From Pseudomonadota bacterium (lineage in GTDB: Bacteria > Desulfobacterota > Desulfovibrionia > Desulfovibrionales > Desulfovibrionaceae): a DNA stretch of 32,528 nt. The translations under genes were made by a program, and so were the position numbers. The stretch covers positions 1 to 32,528 of the forward strand of contig JAEYOJ010000063.1 in NCBI GenBank assembly GCA_023411815.1, in the 5' to 3' direction. Position 1 is the first letter of the stretch, and the number at the start of each line of letters is the position of its first letter. Below the pieces are notes generated by a model that saw nothing but the letters and a program-made list of their open reading frames with translations, had not been told where the DNA came from and did not search any database. Below are positions 24,706 to 32,319 of the stretch, piece after piece.

Positions 24706-26406
24706 ATGACCCAGGCCATCGACACGGCAGCCGCCCCGACCGCGGGCGCGCCCAGGAATTTCATTCGCGAGATCATCGACGAGGACTTGCGCAGCGGCAA
24801 GCACACGACCATCGTCACGCGCTTCCCGCCCGAGCCCAACGGCTATCTGCACATCGGCCACGCCAAGTCCATCTGTCTCAACTTCGGCCTCGCCCGCGAC
24901 TACGGCGGACGCTGCCACCTGCGTTTCGACGACACCAACCCGCTCAAGGAAGAAGAGGAGTACGTCGAATCCATCAAGGCCGACGTGCGCTGGCTCGGCT
25001 TCGACTGGGGCGAGCACCTCCATTACGCCTCGAACTACTTCGAGCAGCTCTACGGGCACGCGGTGACGCTCATCAAGATGGGCAAGGCCTACGTGGACTC
25101 GCTCTCGGCCGAGGAAATACGCGAGCACCGGGGCACGCTCACCCAACCGGGCAAGGACAGCCCCTACCGCGAGCGGAGCGTGGAGGAGAACCTGGACCTG
25201 TTCGCGCGCATGCGCGCGGGAGAGTTCCCGGACGGCGCTCACGTGCTGCGGGCCAAGATCGACATGAAGAGCCCCAACGTGGTCATGCGCGACCCGACCC
25301 TGTGGCGCATCCGCCACGCCGCGCACCACCGCACGGGCGACGAGTGGTGCATCTACCCGATGTACGACTACACGCACTGCATCTCGGATTCCATCGAAGG
25401 AGTGACCCACTCCCTGTGCACCCTGGAGTTCGAGAACAACCGCGAGCTGTACGACTGGGTTCTGGACACCCTGGGCCTCTACCATTCGCGACAGTACGAG
25501 TTCGCGCGCCTGAACATGACATACGTGGTGGTCAGCAAGCGCAAGCTCATCCAACTCGTCAAGGAAGGCCATGTCAGCGGCTGGGACGACCCGCGCATGC
25601 CGACCCTTTCGGGCATCCGCCGCCGCGGCTACACGCCCGAGTCCATCCGCATGTTCATCGAGCGCATCGGGCTGGCCCGCTCCGAGAACGTCGTGGAGAT
25701 CGAACAGCTCGAAGCCTGCGTGCGCGAGCACCTGAACGACACGGCTCCGCGCATGATGGGCGTGGTCAAGCCGCTCAAGGTGACCATCGAGAACTATCCC
25801 GAGGGTCAGGTCGAGCACTTCGAGTTCCAGAACCACCCGGAAAAGCCCGAGCTTGGCACGCGCCAAGTGCCCTTCTCGCGCACCCTGTACATCGAGCGCG
25901 ACGACTTCAAGGAAGACGCGCCCAAGAAGTGGTTCCGCCTAGCTCCCGGCAAGGAGGTCCGCCTGCGCTACGCCTACTACGTGACCTGCAAGGAGGTCGT
26001 GAGGGACGCCAGCGGCGAGGTCGTGGAACTCATCTGCACCTATGACCCGGAAACTCGCGGCGGCTGGTCCAAGGACGGCCGCAAGGTCAAGGGCACCCTG
26101 CACTGGCTCAGCGCGGCCCACGCCGTGCCAGCCGAGATCAGGCTCTACGAGCGGCTGTTCAGCGTGCCCAATCCCCTGGGCGACAAAGACAAGGATTTCC
26201 TGGAGTTGATAAACCCCGGTTCGCTGGAGTTCGCTCAGGGCTTCGTGGAGCCTGCCCTTGGCCAGGTCGAGCCGGGCTACCGCTGCCAGTTCGAGCGCAT
26301 CGGCTACTTCTGCTGCGACCCGGACTCCCGGCCCGGCAAGCCCGTGTACAATAAGACCGTGGGCCTCAAGGACACCTGGGCCAAGATCGAAAAGAAGGAA
26401 GAATAG
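24706..26406 (+). CDS. glnS: Glutaminyl-tRNA synthetase
   Basis: A 566-residue class I synthetase of the GlnRS type. The HIGH motif is in PPEPNGYLHIGHAKS (about 40-54), the KMSKS equivalent is VVSKRKL (about 275-281), and RFDDTNP, VMRDPTLWRIRHAAHH and the C-terminal anticodon-binding beta barrels are present at full length. AAGGACTCCCA precedes the ATG. Presence of GlnRS suggests direct charging of tRNA-Gln rather than the GatCAB route, unless both exist. Confidence 0.97.
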   Translation: MTQAIDTAAAPTAGAPRNFIREIIDEDLRSGKHTTIVTRFPPEPNGYLHIGHAKSICLNFGLARDYGGRCHLRFDDTNPLKEEEEYVESIKADVRWLGFDWGEHLHYASNYFEQLYGHAVTLIKMGKAYVDSLSAEEIREHRGTLTQPGKDSPYRERSVEENLDLFARMRAGEFPDGAHVLRAKIDMKSPNVVMRDPTLWRIRHAAHHRTGDEWCIYPMYDYTHCISDSIEGVTHSLCTLEFENNRELYDWVLDTLGLYHSRQYEFARLNMTYVVVSKRKLIQLVKEGHVSGWDDPRMPTLSGIRRRGYTPESIRMFIERIGLARSENVVEIEQLEACVREHLNDTAPRMMGVVKPLKVTIENYPEGQVEHFEFQNHPEKPELGTRQVPFSRTLYIERDDFKEDAPKKWFRLAPGKEVRLRYAYYVTCKEVVRDASGEVVELICTYDPETRGGWSKDGRKVKGTLHWLSAAHAVPAEIRLYERLFSVPNPLGDKDKDFLELINPGSLEFAQGFVEPALGQVEPGYRCQFERIGYFCCDPDSRPGKPVYNKTVGLKDTWAKIEKKEE

Positions 26407-26465
26407 CGTTGGAGGCTTCGGGACACCATGGACCGGAGCCAGCCATCCAAGTCCGAACATCTTCA

Positions 26466-26493
26466 GGCGGAGGGCTTGCCCCTCCGCCTTTTT
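26466..26493 (+). terminator. Rho-independent terminator of glnS
   Basis: GGCGGAGGG (26466-26474) pairs with CCCTCCGCC (26480-26488), followed by TTTTTC. It lies 60 nt after the stop codon. Confidence 0.9.
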
Positions 26494-26602
26494 CATGGGG
26501 CGTTAGACAACGGCTCATGTGAATTTTCTCCCGACCCAACCGGCCCTGACCCGCATGTCCTCTCAATTTAAGAAAAATATTACTTTTCCTGCACTTTTCC
26601 CC

Positions 26603-26631
26603 TTGCAAGTTTTTTCCGAAGGTCTTATTTT
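26603..26631 (+). promoter_or_regulatory. Promoter of the RRM gene
   Basis: TTGCAA (26603-26608), a 17-bp spacer and TATTTT (26626-26631) sit in an unusually AT-rich patch. The transcript would have a leader of about 100 nt before the RRM start at 26739, long enough for RNA-level control. Confidence 0.6.
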
Positions 26632-26738
26632 GCCCGCCAGTTGAATTCGCGCAGTATTCGAGTCGATTCTTGGACAAGCCGTGCTTCGCTCCAGATGACT
26701 ACGAAGAATGCGGAAAATTTCGAATGGAGCACAGCTCG

Positions 26739-27041
26739 ATGACCAAGAATCTGTACGTCGGCAACCTGCCTTTCAACGCCACCGAGGACGATGTCCGCAA
26801 TCTGTTCGCCACTCACGGCACCGTCAACTCCGTTAAGCTCATCTCGGATCGCGAGACCGGCCGTCCTCGCGGCTTCGGCTTCGTGGAAATGGATGCCGAC
26901 GGCGCCACTGCTGCTGAACAGGCTCTCAACGGCGCCAGCTTTGGCGGCCGCACCCTCAAGGTGAACGAGGCCCAGCAGAAGCCCCGTCGCGAAGGCGGCA
27001 GCGGCGGCTTCGGCGGCGGCCAGCGTCGCGAGCGCTGGTAG
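26739..27041 (+). CDS. RNA-binding protein with one RRM domain
   Basis: A 100-residue protein. RNP2 is LYVGNL (residues 4-9), RNP1 is RGFGFVEM, and the RRM spans about 3-80; a Gly/Arg-rich tail follows (GGSGGFGGGQRRERW). This is the bacterial RRM-plus-glycine-tail type of cyanobacterial Rbp proteins, linked there to cold or stress response. ATG 26739 is chosen because it starts directly at MTKNLYVGNL; GGAG stands 9 nt upstream, and the in-frame ATG at 26724 is an alternative. Own promoter and terminator indicate a monocistron, likely highly expressed. Confidence 0.93.
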   Translation: MTKNLYVGNLPFNATEDDVRNLFATHGTVNSVKLISDRETGRPRGFGFVEMDADGATAAEQALNGASFGGRTLKVNEAQQKPRREGGSGGFGGGQRRERW

Positions 27042-27079
27042 TCGCTTGCGCTGACAAGGCGCACGCTTAGGCTAACCCC

Positions 27080-27110
27080 AGCCCCATCCGGCCAGCCGGA
27101 TGGGGCTTTT
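27080..27110 (+). terminator. Rho-independent terminator of the RRM gene
   Basis: A perfect 12-bp stem, arms 27080-27091 and 27096-27107 with loop CCAG, continues into TTTTATTTT. This is a textbook intrinsic terminator. Confidence 0.93.
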
Positions 27111-27204
27111 ATTTTGCCCTCGCCGTTCCACCCTCCCTGTCCGTTTCCACAACGAACCATCAACAGCCGGCGCTGCCGCCTCGTGCAGGTTGCGGCGCGA
27201 GAAT

Positions 27205-27292
27205 CGGCACGCCTGCTGCAATATCCACGCATGGCGCGTCCTCAAGCCGTTTTGTGGACGATACCTGCACACCGCGCCCGCCTCGTGCACAC
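27205..27292 (+). repeat. Duplicated leader, copy 1
   Basis: Two blocks upstream of the first 3D gene recur before the second: block A at 27205-27226 and block B at 27264-27292. Block A is nearly identical to 28052-28073 and block B differs from 28113-28141 at only three positions. Block B starts 52 nt before the ATG, and 53 nt before it in copy 2. Short open frames run through but are not conserved between copies. Confidence 0.7.
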
Positions 27293-27315
27293 TGATCAAC
27301 CATGAGAGCGTCGCC

Positions 27316-27930
27316 ATGAACGGCTTTTCCCTGCGCTCACGGCTTATCCTGGGACTATCAGGCATGCTGCTCCTTCTGCATGCATGCTTCGCCACGGCCG
27401 CGCCTCCGCTCGCCGCCCCCTCGATCCAAACCTTGCACGCTCCCGACCTCTCCGACCCTCCCGACCAGCATTCCCAGCGCCGGCCAATCCCCGAGAACCT
27501 CGCGGCAGGAGCGGCCAGCCAGACGATCACGGTAACGGCCACGGCCTACACATCTCACCGGGATCAAACCATCGGAGATCCCCACCTAGCCGCCTGGGGC
27601 GACACCATAAAGCCGGGCATGAAGTGCATCGCCGTGTCGCGGGACCTGATCAGGATGGGGCTGACACGCGACACGCCCGTGCGGATCAGGGGTTTGCCGG
27701 GAACGTACGTGGTCAAGGACAAACTGCACAGGCGCTGGACCAAGCGCATCGACATATATCTCGGCATGGACGTGCAGGCCGCAAGGCAGTGGGGGAAGAG
27801 AAAGGTGGTCATCGAATGGCCGGCGGCCGTCGCTCCCAAGGGCAGCCCTGCTCGCGCAAGCCTGTGCCTACTATACTCGCGCTCCGTGGACCGGCCACCC
27901 GCGTATCCGTTCCACCAGGCCATCAGGTGA
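27316..27930 (+). CDS. 3D-domain (double-psi barrel) lipoprotein, copy 1
   Basis: A 204-residue protein. The signal region (LILGLSGMLLLLHAC) has lipobox-like L-H-A-C, then an Ala/Pro-rich linker. The C-terminal 3D domain has VTATAYTS, AAWGDTIKPGMKCIAVSRDL, LPGTYVVKDK and RIDIYLG, with the three Asp that name the family, and ends with WGKRKVVIEW. Such domains occur in lytic murein enzymes of the MltA/Rpf/YabE type, so cell-wall turnover is likely. Start at 27316 matches the paralogue's start. It carries a 35-residue C-terminal extension absent from copy 2. Confidence 0.87.
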   Translation: MNGFSLRSRLILGLSGMLLLLHACFATAAPPLAAPSIQTLHAPDLSDPPDQHSQRRPIPENLAAGAASQTITVTATAYTSHRDQTIGDPHLAAWGDTIKPGMKCIAVSRDLIRMGLTRDTPVRIRGLPGTYVVKDKLHRRWTKRIDIYLGMDVQAARQWGKRKVVIEWPAAVAPKGSPARASLCLLYSRSVDRPPAYPFHQAIR

Positions 27931-28051
27931 TCTCCATACGTAAAGCCGGCTCATCACGCCGCTGATCCGCTTCACTCATCAGTCAGATGTCTTCAAAGGC
28001 TCAAGGCGAACACATTCACTGGCCGGCAGTGAACATTCCGCGCCTCTCGTC

Positions 28052-28142
28052 CGGCATGCCTGCTGCAATATCCCCTGCCAGACATACCCGCGGCCCTGAT
28101 CCGCGGACAATCCCTGCACACCGCGCCCCACTCGTGCGCACC
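28052..28142 (+). repeat. Duplicated leader, copy 2
   Basis: Blocks at 28052-28073 and 28113-28141 repeat those upstream of the first 3D gene. Block spacing is 61 nt here against 59 in copy 1, so any encoded peptide would change frame while the nucleotides are kept. That pattern fits a regulatory element better than coding sequence. Confidence 0.7.
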
Positions 28143-28165
28143 AATAACACCGAGGAAGCGCCGTC

Positions 28166-28735
28166 ATGAACAATTCACGCTCCCGATTCTGGCGTCTGCT
28201 GGGCCTGTCCTGCATGCTGCTCGTCATGCATGCCTGCGCCACGACCACCGCACCGCCAGCAGAGCCCATGCCCGCCAGGCCAGCCATCATGCCATCCGCC
28301 CCTCCTAAAACCGCACCGGTAAAGCCCGCGCCTCCCGAACCGGCACCCAACGAATCCCTGGCCAAGAAATCCAAGAAGCGCATGCTCTCGGTCACGGCCA
28401 CCGCCTACACCTCGCGCAAGAGCGAAACCCAGGGCGACCCGTTCCTGGCCGCCTGGGGCGACCGGCTCAAGCCGGGCATGAAGTGCATCGCGGTTTCGCG
28501 AGACCTCATCGCCATGGGGCTTACGCACAACACGCCCGTGAGGATCAAGGGCCTGCCAGGCGTTTACCTGGTCAAGGACAAGATGAACAAGCGGCACACG
28601 CGCAAGATCGACATCTACCATGGGACCAATCTGAAAGCGGCGAGGGCTTGGGGCAAGCGCAAGGTGGTCATCGAATGGGGCGACCATGTGCTGGAGGCCG
28701 AATCCAAAAAGCCGGCGGCGGAGAAGGATGCCTGA
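28166..28735 (+). CDS. 3D-domain (double-psi barrel) lipoprotein, copy 2
   Basis: A 189-residue paralogue of the preceding gene. A signal ending in M-H-A-C is followed by a Pro-rich linker (about 28-65). The 3D domain (VTATAYTS, AAWGDRLKPGMKCIAVSRDL, LPGVYLVKDK, KIDIYHG, WGKRKVVIEW) is largely identical to copy 1, with a Lys/Glu-rich tail. It is preceded by AGGAAGCGCC. Tandem duplication with conserved promoter-proximal sequence suggests similar regulation, and divergent linkers suggest different localisation or partners. Confidence 0.89.
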   Translation: MNNSRSRFWRLLGLSCMLLVMHACATTTAPPAEPMPARPAIMPSAPPKTAPVKPAPPEPAPNESLAKKSKKRMLSVTATAYTSRKSETQGDPFLAAWGDRLKPGMKCIAVSRDLIAMGLTHNTPVRIKGLPGVYLVKDKMNKRHTRKIDIYHGTNLKAARAWGKRKVVIEWGDHVLEAESKKPAAEKDA

Positions 28736-28996
28736 TTTGCGGGGCAGGACCGTGCCCATGTGCCGCTCACGGCACCGGTGCCGGCCAATTTCGCTGCAAG
28801 CAGACATCGCTTGTCCATTCGCGAGCATGGCCGGACAAAGCAGCGTCGGCCGGGATGCTTACGACCAGGCATTCGGGCGGCCGGCCTGTCCGGTCAGCGC
28901 ACATGGCGACGATCGCGCCCGATATCATAAGGCCAAGGCTGGTTTGGCCATAAGGTCAAGATTGATTTGACGCATGGAGCAGGCTACTCCCCCTCC

Positions 28997-29476
28997 ATGG
29001 ATAGCATACACTTCCTCGCGGGCGGCCCTGAGCTTCTCGACAGCATCGAACCTCTCTGGCGCGGACTGTGCGAGCACCACGCCGGGGTTTCACCGGACTT
29101 CGCCGTGTGGTTCCGCAATCGCGGCTTCGCTGAACGCAAGGCCGATATCCTCGCCCAGGCCTCTGCGGGCATGCGGGTCCGGCTGGCCGTGGCAGGCTCC
29201 GAAACAGTGGGCTATTGCGTCAGCACGCTCTCCGCGAACGGCACGGGCGAGGTGGATTCCATATTCGTGCGCGAGGACCATCGCGGCATGGAGATCGGCG
29301 AGCAGCTCATGCGCGACGCCCTGGACTGGCTTGAGGCACGGGGAGCCGCTTCCATACAGGTGGCCGTGGTGCATGGAAACGATCGGGCCCTGGAGTGGTA
29401 TCGGCGCTTCGGCTTCGCCCCGAGGATAGTCAGGATGGCCAGGCTCAAGGAATATGAGCCCCCCGCAGCCTCCTAA
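28997..29476 (+). CDS. GNAT-family N-acetyltransferase
   Basis: A 159-residue GNAT enzyme. Motif A includes VDSIFVREDHRGMEIGEQLMRDALDW (read in parts, acetyl-CoA P-loop-like RGMEIG), preceded by LAVAGSETVGYCVS and followed by the terminal NDRALEWYRRFGFAPR. The substrate is unknown. The start is uncertain: ATG 28997 lacks a good ribosome binding site, while an in-frame TTG at 28967 has AAGG about 10 nt upstream and would add ten residues. Confidence 0.85.
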   Translation: MDSIHFLAGGPELLDSIEPLWRGLCEHHAGVSPDFAVWFRNRGFAERKADILAQASAGMRVRLAVAGSETVGYCVSTLSANGTGEVDSIFVREDHRGMEIGEQLMRDALDWLEARGAASIQVAVVHGNDRALEWYRRFGFAPRIVRMARLKEYEPPAAS

Positions 29477-29625
29477 GCAGCCTGACCTTGCCGCTGGCGG
29501 CGGCCGCGCCTTGAAGCCAAATCCGGTCTCGGACCGGCCCGCGACATGCCTCCCGCAGACTGTCCGCCGCGAGCTTTGCCGCCAGCCTGCCTGAGCGAAA
29601 ATCTCTATGCACCGCGCGAAAAAAA

Positions 29626-29650
29626 CGGGGGAAGGCCTTGCCCTCCCCCG
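29626..29650 (-). terminator. Terminator of ilvE
   Basis: On the minus strand an 11-bp stem (one G-U pair) with an AAG loop precedes a run of seven T (29619-29625 on + are A). It lies 29 nt after the ilvE stop, a canonical rho-independent terminator. Confidence 0.88.
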
Positions 29651-29678
29651 CTGCGTTGATCTGCTTTCGTGTCGCAGA

Positions 29679-30602
29679 CTACAGGCTGTAGTAGTGCAGC
29701 CAGGACTCGTACTTCTTGTTCTCGCCCTTGACGACCTTGAAGTACTCGGTCTGGAGCTTCTTGGCCACGGGGCCGGCCTTGCCCTCGCCGATGACGCGGC
29801 GGTCCACCTCGCGCACAGGCGTGATCTCGGCCGCGGTGCCGGTGAAGAAGGCCTCGTCCGCCACGTAGAGATAGTCGCGGGTGAAACGCTCCTCGACGAC
29901 CTTGTAGCCCAGGTCGGCGGCCAGGGTCATGACCGAGTTGCGCGTGATGCCCTCCAGGATGGAGGTCAACGGCGGGGTCTTGAGGTAGCCGGAACGGAAG
30001 AGGAAGATGTTCTCACCGGAACCCTCGGCCACGTATCCGTCCGGGTCGAGCAGGACCGCCTCGTCGTAGCCGTTGGCCTTGGCCTCCATCTTGGCCAGCA
30101 CGGAGTTCAGGTAGTTGCCGCTGGCCTTGGCCTTGGTCATCATGATGTTCACGTGGTGGCGGATATAGGAAGATGTGGCCACGCGGATGCCCTTGTCCAG
30201 GGCCTCGGCGCCCAGGTACGCGCCCCAGGGCCAGGTGGCGATGGCCACGCGGATGGGGTTGTTGCCGGGATGCACTCCCATCATGCCGTCGCCGATGAAG
30301 ACGATGGGCCGGATGTAGCCTTCGGCCATCCGATTGGCCTGCAGGGTCTCCACAATGGCCTTGACGATATCCTCGCGGGTGTAGGGGATCGTCATGTGCA
30401 GGATCTTGGCCGAATCGAAGAGCCGGTCAACGTGCTCCTTGAGACGGAATACCGCCGAGCGGCCGTCCGTACACTTGTAGGCCCGGATGCCCTCGAAAAC
30501 GCCCACGCCGTAGTGCAGGGTGTGGGTGAGCACATGCACGTTCGCTTCGTCCCAGGGAACGAGCTTGCCGTCGAACCAGATCTTGTCGGACTTCTGAACC
30601 AT
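29679..30602 (-). CDS. ilvE: Branched-chain amino acid aminotransferase
   Basis: A 307-residue class IV aminotransferase making or degrading leucine, isoleucine and valine. The PLP lysine is Lys159 (KAKASGNYLNSVLA). It has LHYGVGVFEGIRAY near 29-42, EGYIRPIVFIG, YVAEGSGENIF and the C-terminal FFTGTAAEITPVREVD characteristic of BCAT. AAGGGG stands 8 nt before the ATG. It is monocistronic with a terminator. It differs in sequence from the family member at 9007. Confidence 0.96.
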   Translation of the reverse strand: MVQKSDKIWFDGKLVPWDEANVHVLTHTLHYGVGVFEGIRAYKCTDGRSAVFRLKEHVDRLFDSAKILHMTIPYTREDIVKAIVETLQANRMAEGYIRPIVFIGDGMMGVHPGNNPIRVAIATWPWGAYLGAEALDKGIRVATSSYIRHHVNIMMTKAKASGNYLNSVLAKMEAKANGYDEAVLLDPDGYVAEGSGENIFLFRSGYLKTPPLTSILEGITRNSVMTLAADLGYKVVEERFTRDYLYVADEAFFTGTAAEITPVREVDRRVIGEGKAGPVAKKLQTEYFKVVKGENKKYESWLHYYSL

Positions 30603-30659
30603 GCGTGAAACCCCTTGGCAGGTCGGTTGGTTGGCTTGCAGGAACGCGAGAAGCAGTAA

Positions 30660-30689
30660 CAGTTAGGCCAAGGTGCAAGCAATGGTCAA
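30660..30689 (-). promoter_or_regulatory. Candidate ilvE promoter
   Basis: On the minus strand TTGACC (30684-30689), an 18-bp spacer and TAACTG (30660-30665) precede ilvE by about 57 nt. The -10 is poor. No T-box or leader peptide was seen. The 280-bp gap from here to the methyltransferase gene also holds a 14-bp palindrome at 30714-30727 (GCGCGGGCCCGCGC). Confidence 0.35.
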
Positions 30690-30882
30690 GAGCGTCGCGG
30701 TGCTCCTGGTCATGCGCGGGCCCGCGCCCGGCCTTGGAGCATTATGCCATCGTCAGGCATACCGCCCATGAAGAGATGTCAAACTCATCTGCTCTCGCCT
30801 GTTTTGCACCGTAAGCTGATTCCCTTCATCCCGGCCTCCATGCGCGATGCCTTCCACGCAAGTACGCCCAAGCCGTCTCGCA

Positions 30883-31629
30883 TCACCGCGCCATCAACGC
30901 GAAGACTCCCCAGCCCATGTATTCGCGCGTGTACGTGGCGTAGCGTTTGGGTTCCGAGGTTAGTCGGGCTCGAACATCTTTCGCGAGGTCATCGTCGGGA
31001 TTCGCTTCGAGCCATCGACGCATGGTGAGCCATTTGGCCGCCTCGTACCTGTCCCAGCCTTCCTGGTCTGCCAGAACCATTTCCACGACGTCGTAGTCGA
31101 GGTCGCCGAAGGACGCGAGAAGTTCTGGAAGCATGAGATAGTCGGAAATCGAACCGGCAAGGCATCCTTTGGCAACGTCTTCCGTCGGCGGTTGGCGCAC
31201 CCAGTACGGCTCACCGATGAGGATGATCCCTCCGCTGCGGAGGCTCTTCGCCAGCAGTTCGATGGCGCCGGCTACTCCTCCACCGATCCACGTGGCACCG
31301 ACACAGGCTGCCACATCGACCTTTTCGTCGGCGACGTAGCCGGCGGCGTCGCCGTGGATGAACTTGACTCGGTCAGCGACGCTGAGTTCCTCAGCGCGGA
31401 GCTTCGCTTGCTCGGAAAACAACTGGCTCATGTCGATACCGGTGCCAAGGATACCGAAATCGCGTGCCCAGGTGCACAGCATCTCGCCCGAACCGCTGCC
31501 GAGATCGAGCACACGAGTCCCCGGTTCCAGGCGCAATGCCTTGCCGAGAGTGGCGAGCTTTTCTGGTGTGAACGGGTTATGGATGCGGTGAGCACTTTCG
31601 GTGATGTTGAAAATTCGTGGGATGTCCAC
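30883..31629 (-). CDS. Class I SAM-dependent methyltransferase
   Basis: A 248-residue Rossmann-fold methyltransferase. Motif I is VLDLGSGSGEML, the acidic loop is GTGIDMSQLF, motif II/III has VKFIHGDAAGYV and DVAACVGATWIGGGV, and the C-terminal half is helical with conserved Trp-rich EGWDRYEAAKWLTMRRWL. The start is GTG 31629 with AGGAG 9 nt upstream. The substrate is unknown. Codon choice is less GC3-biased than its neighbours, which may indicate later acquisition; no mobile element is adjacent. Confidence 0.87.
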   Translation of the reverse strand: MDIPRIFNITESAHRIHNPFTPEKLATLGKALRLEPGTRVLDLGSGSGEMLCTWARDFGILGTGIDMSQLFSEQAKLRAEELSVADRVKFIHGDAAGYVADEKVDVAACVGATWIGGGVAGAIELLAKSLRSGGIILIGEPYWVRQPPTEDVAKGCLAGSISDYLMLPELLASFGDLDYDVVEMVLADQEGWDRYEAAKWLTMRRWLEANPDDDLAKDVRARLTSEPKRYATYTREYMGWGVFALMAR

Positions 31630-31632
31630 TAC

Positions 31633-31962
31633 AGAAAACTCCTGTTGTATCAATAAATATATTCAGGTGGCGAATGGCTGCAGCTGGATTAGGATTTATA
31701 TGGGCGCTCAATAACTGCTTAAGAATGTCAGGGTCTGACCAAATATTGGCAATTCCCTTCTCTTACAGTTCCATTTCTCTCCCAACTTATCTAAAGGGAC
31801 GATTCTCGGCCTATCAATCCATGCCGCGAGATGCAGCAAGGCCTCTGATGATATCCCCATCGGCCCACCTCATCAACCAGATTGTCCTAACCAGATTGTC
31901 CGTTGCAAAAGCGTATTACCCCCAGGTCGCCTGCCGTAGCAACCAGTTCTTCCGCATCCACT
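31633..31962. other. AT-richer intergenic region, no recognised gene
   Basis: No ribosome binding site plus domain combination supports a gene. A tandem 14-bp repeat (AACCAGATTGTCC, 31875-31888 and 31889-31902) is visible. A TATAAA-like hexamer lies upstream of the methyltransferase on the minus strand. A plus-strand open frame of 122 codons from 31617 has no family resemblance and unusual composition, so it is not called. Confidence 0.5.
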
Positions 31963-31984
31963 GTCTTAAAAGCAATCCGCTCTA
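31963..31984 (-). repeat. Copy B of the 22-bp dispersed element
   Basis: Begins TAGAGCGGATT on the minus strand and matches 16284-16305 in 20 of 22 positions. It supplies the TAG stop codon of the selenoprotein gene, as copy A does for nadD. Confidence 0.6.
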
Positions 31985-32302
31985 GTAGCTCAGTATCTTG
32001 TCCGCCTTGCGCATCCACTCGGACAGGAACTTCATAGTGCCCTTCGTGAACAAGCCGTTCTCCTCCACGCCGTGGAGGGCCATGCATTTGCCTCAGGCCG
32101 CCAGCACGCCTTCGGACAGCGTGAACAGCTTGGCCTGCTCGGCGATGGGGAACGTTTCGCTATTGCCTGCCAGCAGGTCGGTCGCACCGGCGTTGAGAAA
32201 TACTGTCACCTCATCGCCCTCGTTGAGCAGGAAATTGCCCAGGCGCAAGGCATTCCATTTGACCTCGGGATCCTGGCTGGAAAGCACGATAAGTATTTGC
32301 AT
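31982..32302 (-). CDS. DsrE-family selenoprotein (in-frame TGA = Sec70)
   Basis: A 106-residue protein if TGA at 32093-32095 is read as selenocysteine. The N-terminus (MQILIVLSSQDPEVKWNALR, FLLNEGDEVTVFLNAGATDLL) is a DsrE/DsrF-like sulfur-transfer fold. After FTLSEGVLAA the frame meets TGA, then continues GKCMALHGVEENG ... KGTMKFLSEWMRKADKILSY to TAG. The result is A-U-G-K-C, with Sec70 and Cys73 in a UxxC redox pair where relatives have CxxC. ATG 32302 follows AGGGAGG with 9-nt spacing. Read normally it would be a 69-residue fragment. It probably handles sulfane sulfur or reduces disulfides; a nonsense pseudogene is the alternative. Confidence 0.85.
32062..32095 (-). promoter_or_regulatory. 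Candidate bacterial SECIS element
   Basis: On the minus strand, 14 nt after the TGA, CCTCCAC (32072-32078 region read in reverse) and GTGGAGG form a perfect 7-bp stem with loop GGC; plus-strand span 32062-32078. The loop begins 22 nt after TGA and starts with GG. Distance and G-first loop fit the bacterial SECIS rule (hairpin just 3' of UGA, conserved G in the loop) needed for SelB. Confidence 0.7.
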
Positions 32303-32319
32303 TTTCGATGGCCTCCCTG

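Noticed and set aside
27114..28169. Short open frames upstream of both 3D genes ending in similar peptides (TIPAHRA)
   Set aside because: Similarity follows from duplicated nucleotides; block spacing shifts by two bases so the upstream peptide is not conserved.
31617..31985. Possible 122-residue protein on + in the spacer
   Set aside because: No ribosome binding site, it overlaps the methyltransferase start region, and no family resemblance.
32093..32302. Reading the DsrE gene as a truncated 69-residue protein or pseudogene
   Set aside because: The frame after the TGA retains the motif Cys, family-like sequence and a natural stop, and a SECIS-like hairpin follows; a random nonsense mutation at the exact redox residue is less likely, though not excluded.
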